Part shown: piece by piece, positions 18,501 through 26,417 of the stretch
How the letters are laid out: every line of letters begins with the position of its first letter
Position numbering within the stretch: the first letter of the stretch is position 1
Assembly (NCBI GenBank): GCA_964446115.1
Contig: CAYUNE010000028.1
Span: forward strand, 1-64,000
From: CAYUNE01 sp964446115
GTDB lineage: Bacteria; Desulfobacterota; Desulfobulbia; Desulfobulbales; Desulfobulbaceae
Direction: 5' to 3'
DNA length: 64,000 bases
Program-made: the position numbers and the translations under genes
The notes under the pieces: generated by a model
What the model was told of the DNA's origin: nothing
Databases searched by the model: none
Seen by the model: the letters and a program-made list of their open reading frames with translations, nothing else

Positions 18501-18584
18501 GATTTCCGGGAGAGCATCGCCCGGATTACGGCCACACCAGTTTCCGGTGAATCCAGCCGGTCAACTGCGGATGACTCACCTTGA
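15534..18584 (+). CDS. MrfA-like DEXH helicase fused to MrfB-like DEDD exonuclease
   Basis: A 1016-residue two-enzyme chain. The helicase part has Q-motif YSHQAEAL (about 67), Walker A TATASGKS (about 87-94), DEVH in VIIDEVHTYRG, SSATIGNP, and QRAGRVGR as motif VI. A DUF1998-type region with the four-cysteine cluster CPCELGCPSCVHSPKC follows (about 733-748). After a charged linker, residues 815-985 form an RNase H-like exonuclease: FDLET (Asp822, Glu824), GFNNRRFDN and YCRRDVEIT (Asp958), a DEDD set. In Bacillus the separate proteins MrfA and MrfB act together in mitomycin-type DNA damage repair; one-chain coupling is inferred here. Start GTG has AAGGAT upstream. The last 59 bases overlap the convergent SH3 gene. 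Confidence 0.88.
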   Translation: MTAEKSGCDPDRTVAGYIRALKRSRFGSQVAAHRFEKPRPAEYRQTSSPLPPFLCSLLAANSMERLYSHQAEALDLLHGGHDILVATATASGKSLIYNLPVLSETANDNRAKALYLFPLKALAQDQLRRLNHLGGQLPGKLFGEDRLPGGLAAIYDGDTSGYFRKKIRERPPAVVITNPDMLHLSLLAYHDRWSRFFSHLSHVIIDEVHTYRGVFGSHMAWVIARLQRVCRLYGSSPRFILSSATIGNPGELGQALLNRPVRVVTASGAPRPPRHTLLLNPLDSLTYTTVRLLESALLRGLRTIVYTGSRKMTELITIQARRRLGRQAEKISSYRAGFLPEDRRAIESSLADGELLGVISTSALELGIDIGNLDICILAGYPGSIMASRQRAGRVGRAGNESLVVMIGGEDALDQHFMRNPDDFFNRKVEPVALNPANHTIAGQHLVCAAAEAPLDQEAIIPPQTSYRLLLRKLVREGALMEAADGNAWFAARTIPQRHVDMRGSGSRYHIRRLKSRGEYEEKSMGEIDGLRALKECHPGAVYLHMAVALHVDHLDLEGHEVLVSPARPGYYTRPVVTKTTEILQTELRLDLNGCRVFYGQLRVTETVTGYIKKQVGSNRIIGRLPLDLPPQTFETQGFWLEIPEVLKIRLQERRLHFMGGIHALEHALIAMLPLLVLCDRNDIGGISFPAYPQSGRPTVFVYDGYSGGIGLSRAAFDRMALLLEKTRQAVESCPCELGCPSCVHSPKCGSGNRPIDKAACSQLLAEIVEKSRAAEADSNQKRTSTVSPQTLRHKGAKSPTDNRQSRQKQRDNGPPLYGVFDLETKRSAADVGGWHRAHRMGISVGVVYDSGEDRYLTYGEDEVERLIDHLHRFELVVGFNNRRFDNRVLSGYTSADLDLLPNLDILREIKGRLGYRLSLNRLAFHTLGVEKSGDGLQALRWYRQGRFDLLADYCRRDVEITRNLFLHGFSKGYLLFENKAGQVVRLPVDFRESIARITATPVSGESSRSTADDSP

Positions 18585-18981
18585 TCCAGTCACCCTTTTT
18601 CTCCACCTTTTTCAAAATCACATCCTTGGCCACGGTGCCGATCTTTTCATCCTTGGTGGAGGGTCCGCGACGGACATTCGCCTCGTTGACCTTGACGATC
18701 ACGGCTCCCGAGGTGGTGGTCAATCCCTTGTGGATGTAACCGCGGTCGTTTTCATAATCGACCACCTTCAGCCATTCGCCCTTGGTCTCCAGAACCTTGA
18801 GGGGATAATCAGCGGGCAGCTCGAAGAGGACTTCGTGGTTGGTGCCCGGGCCCGAACGCAGGTTGACGCCGTCGCGGCTGACATTGACATAATCGGCGGC
18901 CGAACAAAGCGCTGCGCTCAAGAATACAGCAGCCCCGGCATGGAGCGCCGCCCTGATCGCGGATATGAATCGTTGTCCCAT
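18526..18981 (-). CDS. Exported protein with two bacterial SH3 domains
   Basis: A 151-residue protein with a signal peptide (cleavage near CSAADYVNV) and two SH3_3/SH3b repeats. The first carries VNLRSGPGTNHEVLFELP and GEWLKVVD; the second carries ANVRRGPSTKDEKIGTVA and GDWIKVSH. Such domains bind peptidoglycan or surface ligands in the periplasm. Its 3' end overlaps the convergent helicase/exonuclease gene by 59 bases. It lies downstream of tlyA on the same strand. Confidence 0.88.
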   Translation of the reverse strand: MGQRFISAIRAALHAGAAVFLSAALCSAADYVNVSRDGVNLRSGPGTNHEVLFELPADYPLKVLETKGEWLKVVDYENDRGYIHKGLTTTSGAVIVKVNEANVRRGPSTKDEKIGTVAKDVILKKVEKKGDWIKVSHPQLTGWIHRKLVWP

Positions 18982-19035
18982 GATGTATCTCCTGATTGAA
19001 AATTCACCGGTTTTTCTACAATTATACTTCGCCGC

Positions 19036-19770
19036 TCAAGCGCTCTCAAGAAGCAAAAAAAACTCCTGATTCCCCTTGGTCCCGAGCACAGGTGAAGGTG
19101 TTTCGCCCCTGACGCGCATTCCCATGGCCGTGCAGCCGTCCCTGACGAGATCCAGGGCCAGGCGATGCAGCTTCTCCTCACGCACCACCCCGCCCCTGGG
19201 TATCTTGTGCCGCGGCAGTTCAAACTGCGGTTTAACCAGGGCGACAATCGTAAACGGATCGGCAAGCAGGGGAGGAAGCGGCTTGAGAACGGTGCGCAAT
19301 GAGATAAAGGCAACGTCGATGACCACCAATTCGACGGGTTCGGGAATCTGAGCGGTTGTCAGGTAGCGGGCGTTGGTACGCTCAAGCACCACGACCCGTT
19401 CATCCCGGCGCAGCTTCCAGTCAAGCACTCCATATCCCACATCAACGCTGTACACTCCGGCGGCGCCCCGCTGCAGCAGGCAGTCGGTAAAACCGCCGGT
19501 GGAACATCCCACATCAAGACAGATCCGGCCGGTAACATCTAGGCCGAAAACATCAAGGGCTCCCTGCAACTTGTCTCCGGCCCGGCTGACGAATCTCGGC
19601 CGCGGCCGAAGGCGTATACTGCAGGTCTCCGGATAACGGCTGCCGGCTTTGGAGGCGGGCTGATCATCGACCAGTACCCTGCCGGCACCGATGAGAGCGG
19701 CGGCCTCCCGGCAGGTTGCGGCAAGGCCGCGCCGCTGCAGCAAGCGGTCAAGGCGTTCTTTCCCGGACAA
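19036..19770 (-). CDS. tlyA: TlyA family rRNA ribose 2'-O-methyltransferase
   Basis: About 244 residues: an N-terminal S4 RNA-binding domain (ERLDRLLQRRGLAATCREAAALI) and a FtsJ-like Rossmann methyltransferase. The latter has the SAM loop LDVGCSTGGFTDCLLQ, the catalytic Lys-Asp-Lys-type region (VVIDVAFISL, LVKPQFE) and a GNQEFFLLL end. Family members methylate 16S/23S rRNA cytidines or act as hemolysin-like proteins. No ATG or GTG lies between the cpoB stop and the S4 domain. TTG 19770 gives the usual family length and is proposed as start, about 37 bases past the cpoB stop. Confidence 0.85.
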   Translation of the reverse strand: MSGKERLDRLLQRRGLAATCREAAALIGAGRVLVDDQPASKAGSRYPETCSIRLRPRPRFVSRAGDKLQGALDVFGLDVTGRICLDVGCSTGGFTDCLLQRGAAGVYSVDVGYGVLDWKLRRDERVVVLERTNARYLTTAQIPEPVELVVIDVAFISLRTVLKPLPPLLADPFTIVALVKPQFELPRHKIPRGGVVREEKLHRLALDLVRDGCTAMGMRVRGETPSPVLGTKGNQEFFLLLESA

Positions 19771-19807
19771 GCGAGGCGTGGATCGGCAAGTTAGCGGATG
19801 CGGCCCT

Positions 19808-20815
19808 CTAGAGATTGCCCAGCCTTTCCTTGGCCGTGGCGGCCTGGGGACTCTGGGGGTATTCCCTGGAGAGTTTTTTGTATATGATCTTGGCCGTTTC
19901 GTGGTCAGTGAGCTTTTCAAAGGACATGCCCTGTTTGAGCAGGGCCTCGGGCGCTCTTTTGTTTTTCGGGTGGTTGGAGATCACCTTCTGGTAATCGAGA
20001 ATGGCCAGATCATACTCCTTCTGATTGTAGAGGCATTCACCCATGAAAAAAAGTGTTTCCGCGGCCCGGTCACCCTTGGGATTTCCCGAAAGCACCCGCT
20101 CGAGCATGGAATAGGCCTCCTTGAATTTTCCGGCCTTGAACTTGGTCATGGCCTGGGCAAAGGTATCGCCGTCGTTTGCGCCCTTTGTGTTTTCCTTGGC
20201 AGGCGAAGCAGCGGCAACTTTATTATCCGACGACGCTTTGCCGCCGGCGGCTGTGGTGCTCTTTTTCGCCGCACTCCTGACCGATTTCTTGGTCCGGTTG
20301 GGGGCGACGCTGACCATGCTGCGGGACGAGCCCCTTGACTTGAGAGCGGCAGCCCGTCTTCTGGCCTCTTCAGCCCGCCTGGCCGCTTCCCGCGCCTTTT
20401 TCTCACTGGCACGGAGACGGGCCTGCTTGATCTTTTCCAGACCGGTCTCAAGCGAATCAAGCCGTTCCTCCAGGGCCTTGAATCTTTCCTCGTTGGCGGC
20501 ATTTATCTCATCAATCTTGGCGGCAAGGCCGGCTTCGGTCTCCTTGGTGCGCTCCTTGAGCTGGCTGTTGAGGTGGGCCGTCTCCTCGAAGCGGGCCTCA
20601 AGCTGCATGATCCGCTCCTGCAGTTCGTCAACCTTGCTCAGGGAACTGGCCTGCTGCCGCTGCACCTGCTGCACGGTGTTGGATTTCACATCTTCCACCT
20701 TGCGGTTGACGGCTCTCAACTGATAGCTGAGATCCCGTACCTCGTCCTGGGTGGCGCAATGACCAAGGATAAGCGGTAAACAGCAGATCAGGGCTGCGTT
20801 ACGTAGTCGTTTCAT
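19808..20815 (-). CDS. cpoB: CpoB/YbgF Tol-associated periplasmic protein
   Basis: A 335-residue exported protein. The leader ends in LILGHCATQ, which could be a lipobox although His at -1 is unusual. A long coiled coil follows (about 30-150), then an Ala/Lys-rich linker and three TPR-like repeats at the C-terminus (FAQAMTKFKAGKFKEAYSML, AETLFFMGECLYNQKEYDLA, ALLKQGMSFEKL). CpoB couples Tol-Pal activity with septal peptidoglycan synthesis. It is the last of the tol genes here. A 164-base gap without a gene separates it from tolB, where pal would normally lie. Confidence 0.9.
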   Translation of the reverse strand: MKRLRNAALICCLPLILGHCATQDEVRDLSYQLRAVNRKVEDVKSNTVQQVQRQQASSLSKVDELQERIMQLEARFEETAHLNSQLKERTKETEAGLAAKIDEINAANEERFKALEERLDSLETGLEKIKQARLRASEKKAREAARRAEEARRRAAALKSRGSSRSMVSVAPNRTKKSVRSAAKKSTTAAGGKASSDNKVAAASPAKENTKGANDGDTFAQAMTKFKAGKFKEAYSMLERVLSGNPKGDRAAETLFFMGECLYNQKEYDLAILDYQKVISNHPKNKRAPEALLKQGMSFEKLTDHETAKIIYKKLSREYPQSPQAATAKERLGNL

Positions 20816-20979
20816 CGAAGTCCTCTTTCTGATTCTCTTTGGATCTTGGTGGGGATAACAGCCGGGGACAACGGATTCTCCGGCAACCGGTCCATGGGCG
20901 CCCCGCTATTCGTAACCGATCACTGGGGTCGATACCCGGCCAGATTGCAAACTTTCATCCTGTAACCGGTTACCTCTCT

Positions 20980-22290
20980 CTATTCCTCCTCCGGTGCGGC
21001 CCATTGGGGATATGACTGGTTGCCCTTGAGGTGAAACAGAGTCCGCAATCCCTTGCCGTTTTTAAAAACGGCGCAAATTTCCTGCTTGCCTCCCCGGCGC
21101 CGGGACAGCACGATCTGTTTACCGTCCGGGGACCAACTGGGTGATTCAAATTCTCCCGCACCGCTGGTGATCTGCCTGGGCGCGGTTTTTCCCGCCGGAT
21201 CAATGGTAAAAATATGGTAGGTGCCGTTGTGCAGGCCGGTATAGGCAATGAGGTCTCCCTTGGGCGACCAGTTGGGTTCACTGTTTTCCGAGCCCTCAAA
21301 GGTCAGTCGCTGGACCCGGCGGGACAACATGTCCATGATATAGATCTGCGGCTTGCCGCTGCGATCCGAGACAAAGGCGAGCCTGCCGCCGTCCGGAGAC
21401 CAGGAGGGGGAAACATTGATACCCGTCTTTTTGGTGAGCCGTTCCAGTATCCGTCCCTGGCGATCGATGAGATAGAGGTCCGGACTGCCGTCCTTGCTGA
21501 GGGTAACGGCCATGGTCTTGCCGTCCGGGGACCAGGCCGGAGCCAGGTTCATGCCCCGCCGCCTGGAAATGGCCCTGGTGATCTTTGACTGGCGCAGATC
21601 GGTGATGTAGAGGTTCTGATTGCCGCTGTGATAGGAAGAATAGGCCAGGAACTTCCCATCGGGCGAAAAACGCGGTGACACGGTGAGGTGCTTGTGGCGG
21701 GTGATCTGTCTGATATGCAGGCCGAGGACATCGCCGATGTACACCTCCTTGCGACCGCTGGCATCGGAGATAAATGCCACGCGGCTGCGGCTGATTCCCG
21801 GCTCGCCGGTGAACTCCTCTATGACCGCATCGCAGAACCTGAGGACCATATCGTTTTTTCTGGAAGTCGCTCCCCGGTAGCGGCGACCAAAGAGCATCTT
21901 GTCTTCGGCCACGTCAAGAATCCGCATCTCCAGCTGCAGGTTGGTGCCCTTTTTCTCAAAACTGCCGAGGGCCACATAGTCAACCCCCAGGCTTCGCCAG
22001 TCCGCGCTCTGCGCCCCCCCATACTGCTGTGGATCGACCAGCCGGATAAATCCGTGAAATTCGAGCCCCTTTCCGAGCAACTCCGCCATCTTCCCGCCGT
22101 TCTCGCCGGCCATACCGGTGGCGTTATCCACAAACGGCGGAACCGCAACCGCAACCTTGCGGACATCTGCCGCCGTGATATCCAGATAAATTCTCTCTGC
22201 ACCAGCACTTGTCACCCCGAAGAGGAACAAGAACACCCAGCTGAAAAACCAAACTCTCCTTCCGCCTACCACCTTCCCGTTATCTTCCAT
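20980..22290 (-). CDS. tolB: Tol-Pal system beta-propeller protein TolB
   Basis: A 436-residue periplasmic protein: leader (residues about 12-30), N-terminal TolB domain (DVRKVAVAVPPFVDNATG) and a six-bladed PD40 propeller. Repeated SPDGK units are visible at RFSPDGKFLAYSS, AWSPDGKTMAVTL, SWSPDGGRLAFVS, NWSPKGDLIAYTG and SWSPDGKQIVLSR. TolB cycles between Pal and TolA at the outer membrane during constriction. It follows tolA by 39 bases. Confidence 0.95.
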   Translation of the reverse strand: MEDNGKVVGGRRVWFFSWVFLFLFGVTSAGAERIYLDITAADVRKVAVAVPPFVDNATGMAGENGGKMAELLGKGLEFHGFIRLVDPQQYGGAQSADWRSLGVDYVALGSFEKKGTNLQLEMRILDVAEDKMLFGRRYRGATSRKNDMVLRFCDAVIEEFTGEPGISRSRVAFISDASGRKEVYIGDVLGLHIRQITRHKHLTVSPRFSPDGKFLAYSSYHSGNQNLYITDLRQSKITRAISRRRGMNLAPAWSPDGKTMAVTLSKDGSPDLYLIDRQGRILERLTKKTGINVSPSWSPDGGRLAFVSDRSGKPQIYIMDMLSRRVQRLTFEGSENSEPNWSPKGDLIAYTGLHNGTYHIFTIDPAGKTAPRQITSGAGEFESPSWSPDGKQIVLSRRRGGKQEICAVFKNGKGLRTLFHLKGNQSYPQWAAPEEE

Positions 22291-22329
22291 AATATATTTC
22301 CGCTGCTGACAAATCCGTTACAGCCATGA

Positions 22330-23250
22330 TCACAATGACAGTTCACCAGGACGAAATCGCAGTCCCACCTCAATTTGCTCCTGTTTCATCAGTTTGGAGA
22401 AACGCGGCATGGGCGCCGCCTCCTCTATGGTCTTTTTGACAAACTGATCGAAAAACGGATCTTCCGACTTTTTCTCAAACAACAGATCCACCACCGTGCC
22501 GTCCCGCCGGATGGTCAACACCACCACGGTCTCCAGGGAGGCGTCCCATTTCCTCATTTCCGGCAGAATCCAGTGCCTGTGGACCCGTTCAAACAGGCCG
22601 CTCAGGTATTGTTGCAGTATAATATTATTAAGTTTTTTACCCTCAGAGCGCCCACCTGTCCGCGGCGCGGCAGCCGCTGTAGTCGTCTCCGACTCCCGGA
22701 TCAGATTCCGGGTGGCTTCAAGCGCCGCCCGCCGGGCCTGCATTTCCTGTCTGCGGATCCTGGCCAACTCCTTCCTGCGCCGCTCGCGGGCCTTTTTACG
22801 TTCGGCCAGTTTCTTCTCGCGCAGTCGTCGCTCCCGTTCCCGCTCCTCTGCCAGCCGCAGATCCTTGGCCTTGCGCTTTTTCTTTTTTATCGGCTTCAGG
22901 GAAACCGGCTTGGCCGGCACCGCCGGCTCCGCCTCGGCCGGTGGGGGATTTTCGGCAATATCGACGCCGACCTTTTCCGCCGGAGCCTCCCTGGGAGGCG
23001 CGACCTTTTTCGGGGCAGGGGTCGCCTCCGGCTTAGGAGGTGATGGGGCGACCTTGATTTCCGGCAGGGCAACAAGGTCTATGGTATAGACCTCTTCAAG
23101 CGGTTTTCGGTTGCGAAAAAAATCAGGTAATGTCAATGAACCGGTCAAAAAGGCGACGTGCAGGATAACGGCCAGGACCAGAGGGCCCAGGATGCGCTCC
23201 GGAGGTTTGCCGTTTCGACTCATGCAGCTGGAGGTGTCCGTCTTCACCAC
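22330..23250 (-). CDS. tolA: TolA/TonB-like energy transducer
   Basis: A 306-residue protein with a short cytoplasmic N-terminus, one membrane span (ILGPLVLAVILHVAFL) and a Pro/Ala/Lys linker. A long Arg/Lys/Glu helix follows, then a TonB/TolA C-terminal domain (LFERVHRHWILPEMR, LETVVVLTIRRDGTVVDL). It transmits TolQR proton-motive movement across the periplasm to TolB. GTG 23250 has a purine-rich GGGAAAGAGA upstream; ATG 23223 is an alternative start. It begins 14 bases after tolR. Confidence 0.92.
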   Translation of the reverse strand: MVKTDTSSCMSRNGKPPERILGPLVLAVILHVAFLTGSLTLPDFFRNRKPLEEVYTIDLVALPEIKVAPSPPKPEATPAPKKVAPPREAPAEKVGVDIAENPPPAEAEPAVPAKPVSLKPIKKKKRKAKDLRLAEERERERRLREKKLAERKKARERRRKELARIRRQEMQARRAALEATRNLIRESETTTAAAAPRTGGRSEGKKLNNIILQQYLSGLFERVHRHWILPEMRKWDASLETVVVLTIRRDGTVVDLLFEKKSEDPFFDQFVKKTIEEAAPMPRFSKLMKQEQIEVGLRFRPGELSL

Positions 23251-23264
23251 CGGTCTCTTTCCCG

Positions 23265-23684
23265 CTATCGGCCCTTTTCTTCCGGCCTGGTAATCATGCC
23301 GAGTTTGACAAAGCCGGCCTGCTTGATGTCGGCCATGACCGCGGCAACGATACCGTAGGCGACATCTTTGTCGGCGCGCAGGTAGATGGGCTCTTTTTTT
23401 TGCTCATCGCTCATCTTGCCCAGCTGCTGCCGGAGCAGCGAGGGATCCACCCTGATCTTGCCGAGGAAAATATCGCCCTCCTTTTTCACGGAAACGGTCA
23501 AGGGCTCCTCGCGCTGGCGCAATGCCTTGGCTGTGGTCTCGGGCAGCTCCACTTCCAGTCCCTGGGTCATCATCGGCGCCGTCACCATAAAGATAATAAG
23601 CAGCACCAGCATAACATCAACCAGGGGCGTGACATTAATTTCAGAAACCAGGCCACGCCTGCCGTTTTTTTGGGAAAATGCCAT
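23265..23684 (-). CDS. tolR: TolR/ExbD biopolymer transport protein
   Basis: A 139-residue inner-membrane protein with one N-terminal span holding the proton-path Asp in NVTPLVDVMLVLLIIFMVTAPM. A periplasmic domain follows (LELPETTAKAL-type segment, DKDVAYGIVAAVMADIKQAG). It forms the motor with TolQ; the start lies 6 bases past the tolQ stop. Confidence 0.95.
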   Translation of the reverse strand: MAFSQKNGRRGLVSEINVTPLVDVMLVLLIIFMVTAPMMTQGLEVELPETTAKALRQREEPLTVSVKKEGDIFLGKIRVDPSLLRQQLGKMSDEQKKEPIYLRADKDVAYGIVAAVMADIKQAGFVKLGMITRPEEKGR

Positions 23685-23690
23685 CTCTTT

Positions 23691-24386
23691 TCAACCCTTG
23701 GTGAGGATGTCGCGTTCGATGAGATTGAGAAAATCCGCGGAAAAATGCTCAATCTCATCCTCGACGCCGGCCAGTTTGTTGGAATAGAAATTATAAAAAA
23801 TCACGGCGGGAATAGCAACGGCCAACCCAGCCGCGGTGGCGACCAGGGCCTCGGAAATTCCCGGGGCGACAACCGCCAGCGAAGCCGAACCCCGCATGCC
23901 GATGTCGTGAAAGGAGGTCATGATACCCCAGACCGTCCCGAACAGACCGATAAAAGGCGTGGCGCTGCCGGTTGTGGCGAGAAAGGGCAGCCACTTGCCC
24001 AGATGGGCCAGCTCCTGTGATTGGGACTTGCGCAGCGTTCTCTTCAGATTGTCGAGACCGGCCAGCTGCGTCTCAAGGGTGGCCTCACCGGGGAACTTTT
24101 TCCCCCGGGCGCGGCCGATTTTCCGCAGCTCCTGCAGACCCGCGGTAAAAACCCCGGCCTCGGGACTGCCGGCGAATTCATCAGCCGCCTCATAGGCCTC
24201 GTTAAGGTTGCGGCTTTCCCAGAAGTGATCGAGAAAATCCTCCGTATCCCGTCTGGCCCTGCGGAACATAATCAGTTTCGAAATAATGATACCCCACGAA
24301 ACCACGGAAAACAGCAGCAGGCAGATCATGACGAACTGCACGATGAGGCCGGCGTTGGCCATCATCTCAAATATGGAAAATTTCAC
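23691..24386 (-). CDS. tolQ: TolQ/ExbB proton channel protein
   Basis: A 231-residue inner-membrane protein with three spans: residues about 12-35, and a pair around GKWLPFLATTGSATPFIGLFGTVWGIMTSF and EALVATAAGLAVAIPAVIFYNF. These are the conserved MotA/TolQ/ExbB signature segments. It forms the proton-driven motor with TolR. It is the first tol gene, 25 bases after the Sel1-repeat gene. Confidence 0.96.
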   Translation of the reverse strand: MKFSIFEMMANAGLIVQFVMICLLLFSVVSWGIIISKLIMFRRARRDTEDFLDHFWESRNLNEAYEAADEFAGSPEAGVFTAGLQELRKIGRARGKKFPGEATLETQLAGLDNLKRTLRKSQSQELAHLGKWLPFLATTGSATPFIGLFGTVWGIMTSFHDIGMRGSASLAVVAPGISEALVATAAGLAVAIPAVIFYNFYSNKLAGVEDEIEHFSADFLNLIERDILTKG

Positions 24387-24411
24387 GGAATCACGTGCTC
24401 CTTACACAAAT

Positions 24412-25221
24412 TCACTCTTTCTTTTTTTCACCTTGCGCCGTTGCCTCCTTTCTCTCGCCGATCTGCCGGAAGAGGGTAACGGACAGGGCCTGGGCCGCGG
24501 TGAGTTCTTCCCAGCTCATCTCGGCCATGAGGGCGTTACGGGCACTGACCGCTGCCTCGTTGTCGCCGCTTGCGGCCAGGGAGTACCAGGCATAGGCCTT
24601 GACCCGGTCAAGCTCGGTGCCTGTTCCGGTACCGTACATTACGCCGAGATTGTACTGGGCCTCGCTGTCTCCCAGCATGGCTGCAGAGGAGTACCAGTAG
24701 AGAGCCTTGGCGAAATCACGTTTGAGTCCAAGCCCGTTATAATATATATAGGCGAGATTACTCTGGGCCCGGACATGATTGTGACGGGCTGCCTTTTCAT
24801 ACCAGCGCCTGGCCTCCGAAAAGTTTTGCGGCACCCCGATTCCCCGCAGATAGGAGTAGCCGATGATATTTTCCGATTCAGCGGTGCTCTTGCCCTGTTC
24901 AGCCGCCCGCAACAGCCATCTGAAAGCCTCTTTGTCGTTTTTTTCCGCTCCCAACCCCTTGTGATACATGCTGCCGACAATGAACTGCGCCTGGGCGTCC
25001 CCCAGCCGCGCTGCCTGGAGATAGAGCTGCAATGCCTGGGAATAGGAAACAGGACATCCCCTGCCGTAATAATATCGCGCAGCCTTCCTCATTAAGATAT
25101 CGGCATCAGGCTGGAGAGCCGGACAGGGTATTGCAAACAGCAGACACATAAAAACGGCTGCCGCCCCGTAAAGGATTCGCCCGGTGAAAGACTTCTGCCT
25201 GCGAAAAAGATGTACCCACAT
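24412..25221 (-). CDS. Exported Sel1-repeat protein
   Basis: A 269-residue protein with an N-terminal hydrophobic leader (about 15-33) and five or so Sel1-like TPR repeats, for example AQAQFIVGSMYHKGLGAEKN, AESENIIGYSYLRGIGVPQN, RAQSNLAYIYYNGLGLKRD and EAQYNLGVMYGTGTG. Such repeats form protein-binding solenoids. It is directly upstream of tolQ and probably in the same operon, which suggests a periplasmic adaptor role near the envelope. No specific partner can be named. Confidence 0.87.
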   Translation of the reverse strand: MWVHLFRRQKSFTGRILYGAAAVFMCLLFAIPCPALQPDADILMRKAARYYYGRGCPVSYSQALQLYLQAARLGDAQAQFIVGSMYHKGLGAEKNDKEAFRWLLRAAEQGKSTAESENIIGYSYLRGIGVPQNFSEARRWYEKAARHNHVRAQSNLAYIYYNGLGLKRDFAKALYWYSSAAMLGDSEAQYNLGVMYGTGTGTELDRVKAYAWYSLAASGDNEAAVSARNALMAEMSWEELTAAQALSVTLFRQIGERKEATAQGEKKKE

Positions 25222-25446
25222 CTCTTTATGGAAAAATTATTGGCGAAAAAGGATCGGATGCGCCTCGGTATATCGAGTACTTTCAGGACTTGGTGACACG
25301 CAGAACCGATTAGCGGTGATTGAGACGAATCGATGGACAACCCGACCCGTTCAGACGAATGTACAAGGGGATCCTCCGGGGTCTCGGAGCGGGTCATGAC
25401 AACAGCCAGGCCGACCCGGCCACAAGGGCGAGAGCCTCGAAATTAC

Positions 25447-25523
25447 TGGTCGGGACGAGAGGATTCGAACCTCCGACCCCAGCGTCCCGAACGCTGTGCT
25501 CTACCAGACTGAGCCACGTCCCG
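25447..25523 (-). tRNA. tRNA-Pro (anticodon CGG)
   Basis: The minus strand folds into a cloverleaf: acceptor CGGGACG pairs with CGTCCCG, the D arm holds GGCTCAGTCTGGT, and the anticodon stem CAGCG/CGCTG has loop TTCGGGA, giving CGG. The T loop is GGTTCGAATC. ACCA is encoded. It lies upstream of the Sel1/tol genes on the same strand. Confidence 0.97.
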
Positions 25524-25692
25524 ACCCGCGAAAATGGAACTACAAAACGCTGAAAAAGGCAATAAAAAAAGTAAGAGTCCCTCCGCTCTCCGGCCTACCG
25601 CCCATCGGCGTCCGCCTCGGAGACTTTTGGAGAATCTCTTACCAGATCAAGGAGATAGAGCAACAACGATATTTTTCTCAACTCTCCCCAAT

Positions 25693-25720
25693 AAAAAAAG
25701 CCGGTATATAATACCGGCTT
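25693..25720 (-). terminator. Rho-independent terminator of the HU gene
   Basis: On the minus strand AAGCCGGTAT pairs with ATACCGGCTT around a 3-base loop, followed by a run of seven T residues. It lies about 20 bases past the hup stop. Confidence 0.9.
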
Positions 25721-25740
25721 CCATGCGATTCCGGCAGCCC

Positions 25741-26013
25741 TTACTTTACCGCATCTGCAAGTTTGCTGCCGGGTTTGAACTTTGCAACTTTCTTTGCAGG
25801 AATATCGATCATTGCTCCGGTGCGGGGATTTTTCGCCTTCCGCGCTGCCCGCTGTACCACGGAAAACGTTCCGAATCCCACAAGCGTCACCTTGTCACCG
25901 GCCGCCAGAGCACCCGAAACCGCACCCAGCATTCCGTTTAGTGATTTTTCCGCAGCCGCCTTACTGATTCCTGCGGCGTCAGCCATACTTGCTACAAGGT
26001 CTTTTTTGTTCAT
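25741..26013 (-). CDS. hup: HU family DNA-binding protein
   Basis: A 90-residue histone-like protein: MNKKDLVASMADAAGISKAAAE at the start, GDKVTLVGFGTFSVVQRAAR, and the DNA-arm region KNPRTGAMIDIPAKKVAKFKPG. GGAGGGG lies 4-5 bases before ATG 26013; the frame is open further upstream, but only this start fits the family. It is a single gene with its own terminator. Confidence 0.97.
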   Translation of the reverse strand: MNKKDLVASMADAAGISKAAAEKSLNGMLGAVSGALAAGDKVTLVGFGTFSVVQRAARKAKNPRTGAMIDIPAKKVAKFKPGSKLADAVK

Positions 26014-26417
26014 AAACCCCTCCCTAGGATTAAAGTTATGTCGGTGTTCGACATGATTATCACAAGGACATCCTGAAAAATCGCTTTCCGTGCATCTGCT
26101 GCATGCTGCATTCAGTGCGGCATCATCCGCTTCCGACCGATTCCATCCGGCCATGCGGCAATGTCGAAAAACAGCCTCATTCCCAGGATTCCATACCTGC
26201 AAATGACAAATCTTTCCTTTTTTGTTTAACCTTTATTCCTTAATACATGTAAAAAAAGCATGCAAGCGGGAAATATCGCCGGCCCTTGCGGTATATCACC
26301 GAAACAGGGATCTTTCCACAAATGGATCCCCCTGCAGGGACCTGCGGCGCTCCGGACCAAACCGAAAACGGACACCATCCCGCAAGGGGAGGATGAACGG
26401 CGAGAAAGGCGAAGCTG
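26014..26417. other. 404-base intergenic stretch with inverted repeat upstream of hup
   Basis: There is no gene here. ATGTCG (26038-26043) and CGACAT (26049-26054) form a perfect inverted repeat about 25 bases before the hup start and could be an operator. The rest, up to the larE stop, holds A/T-rich blocks and short hairpins but no convincing terminator or RNA gene. Confidence 0.5.
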
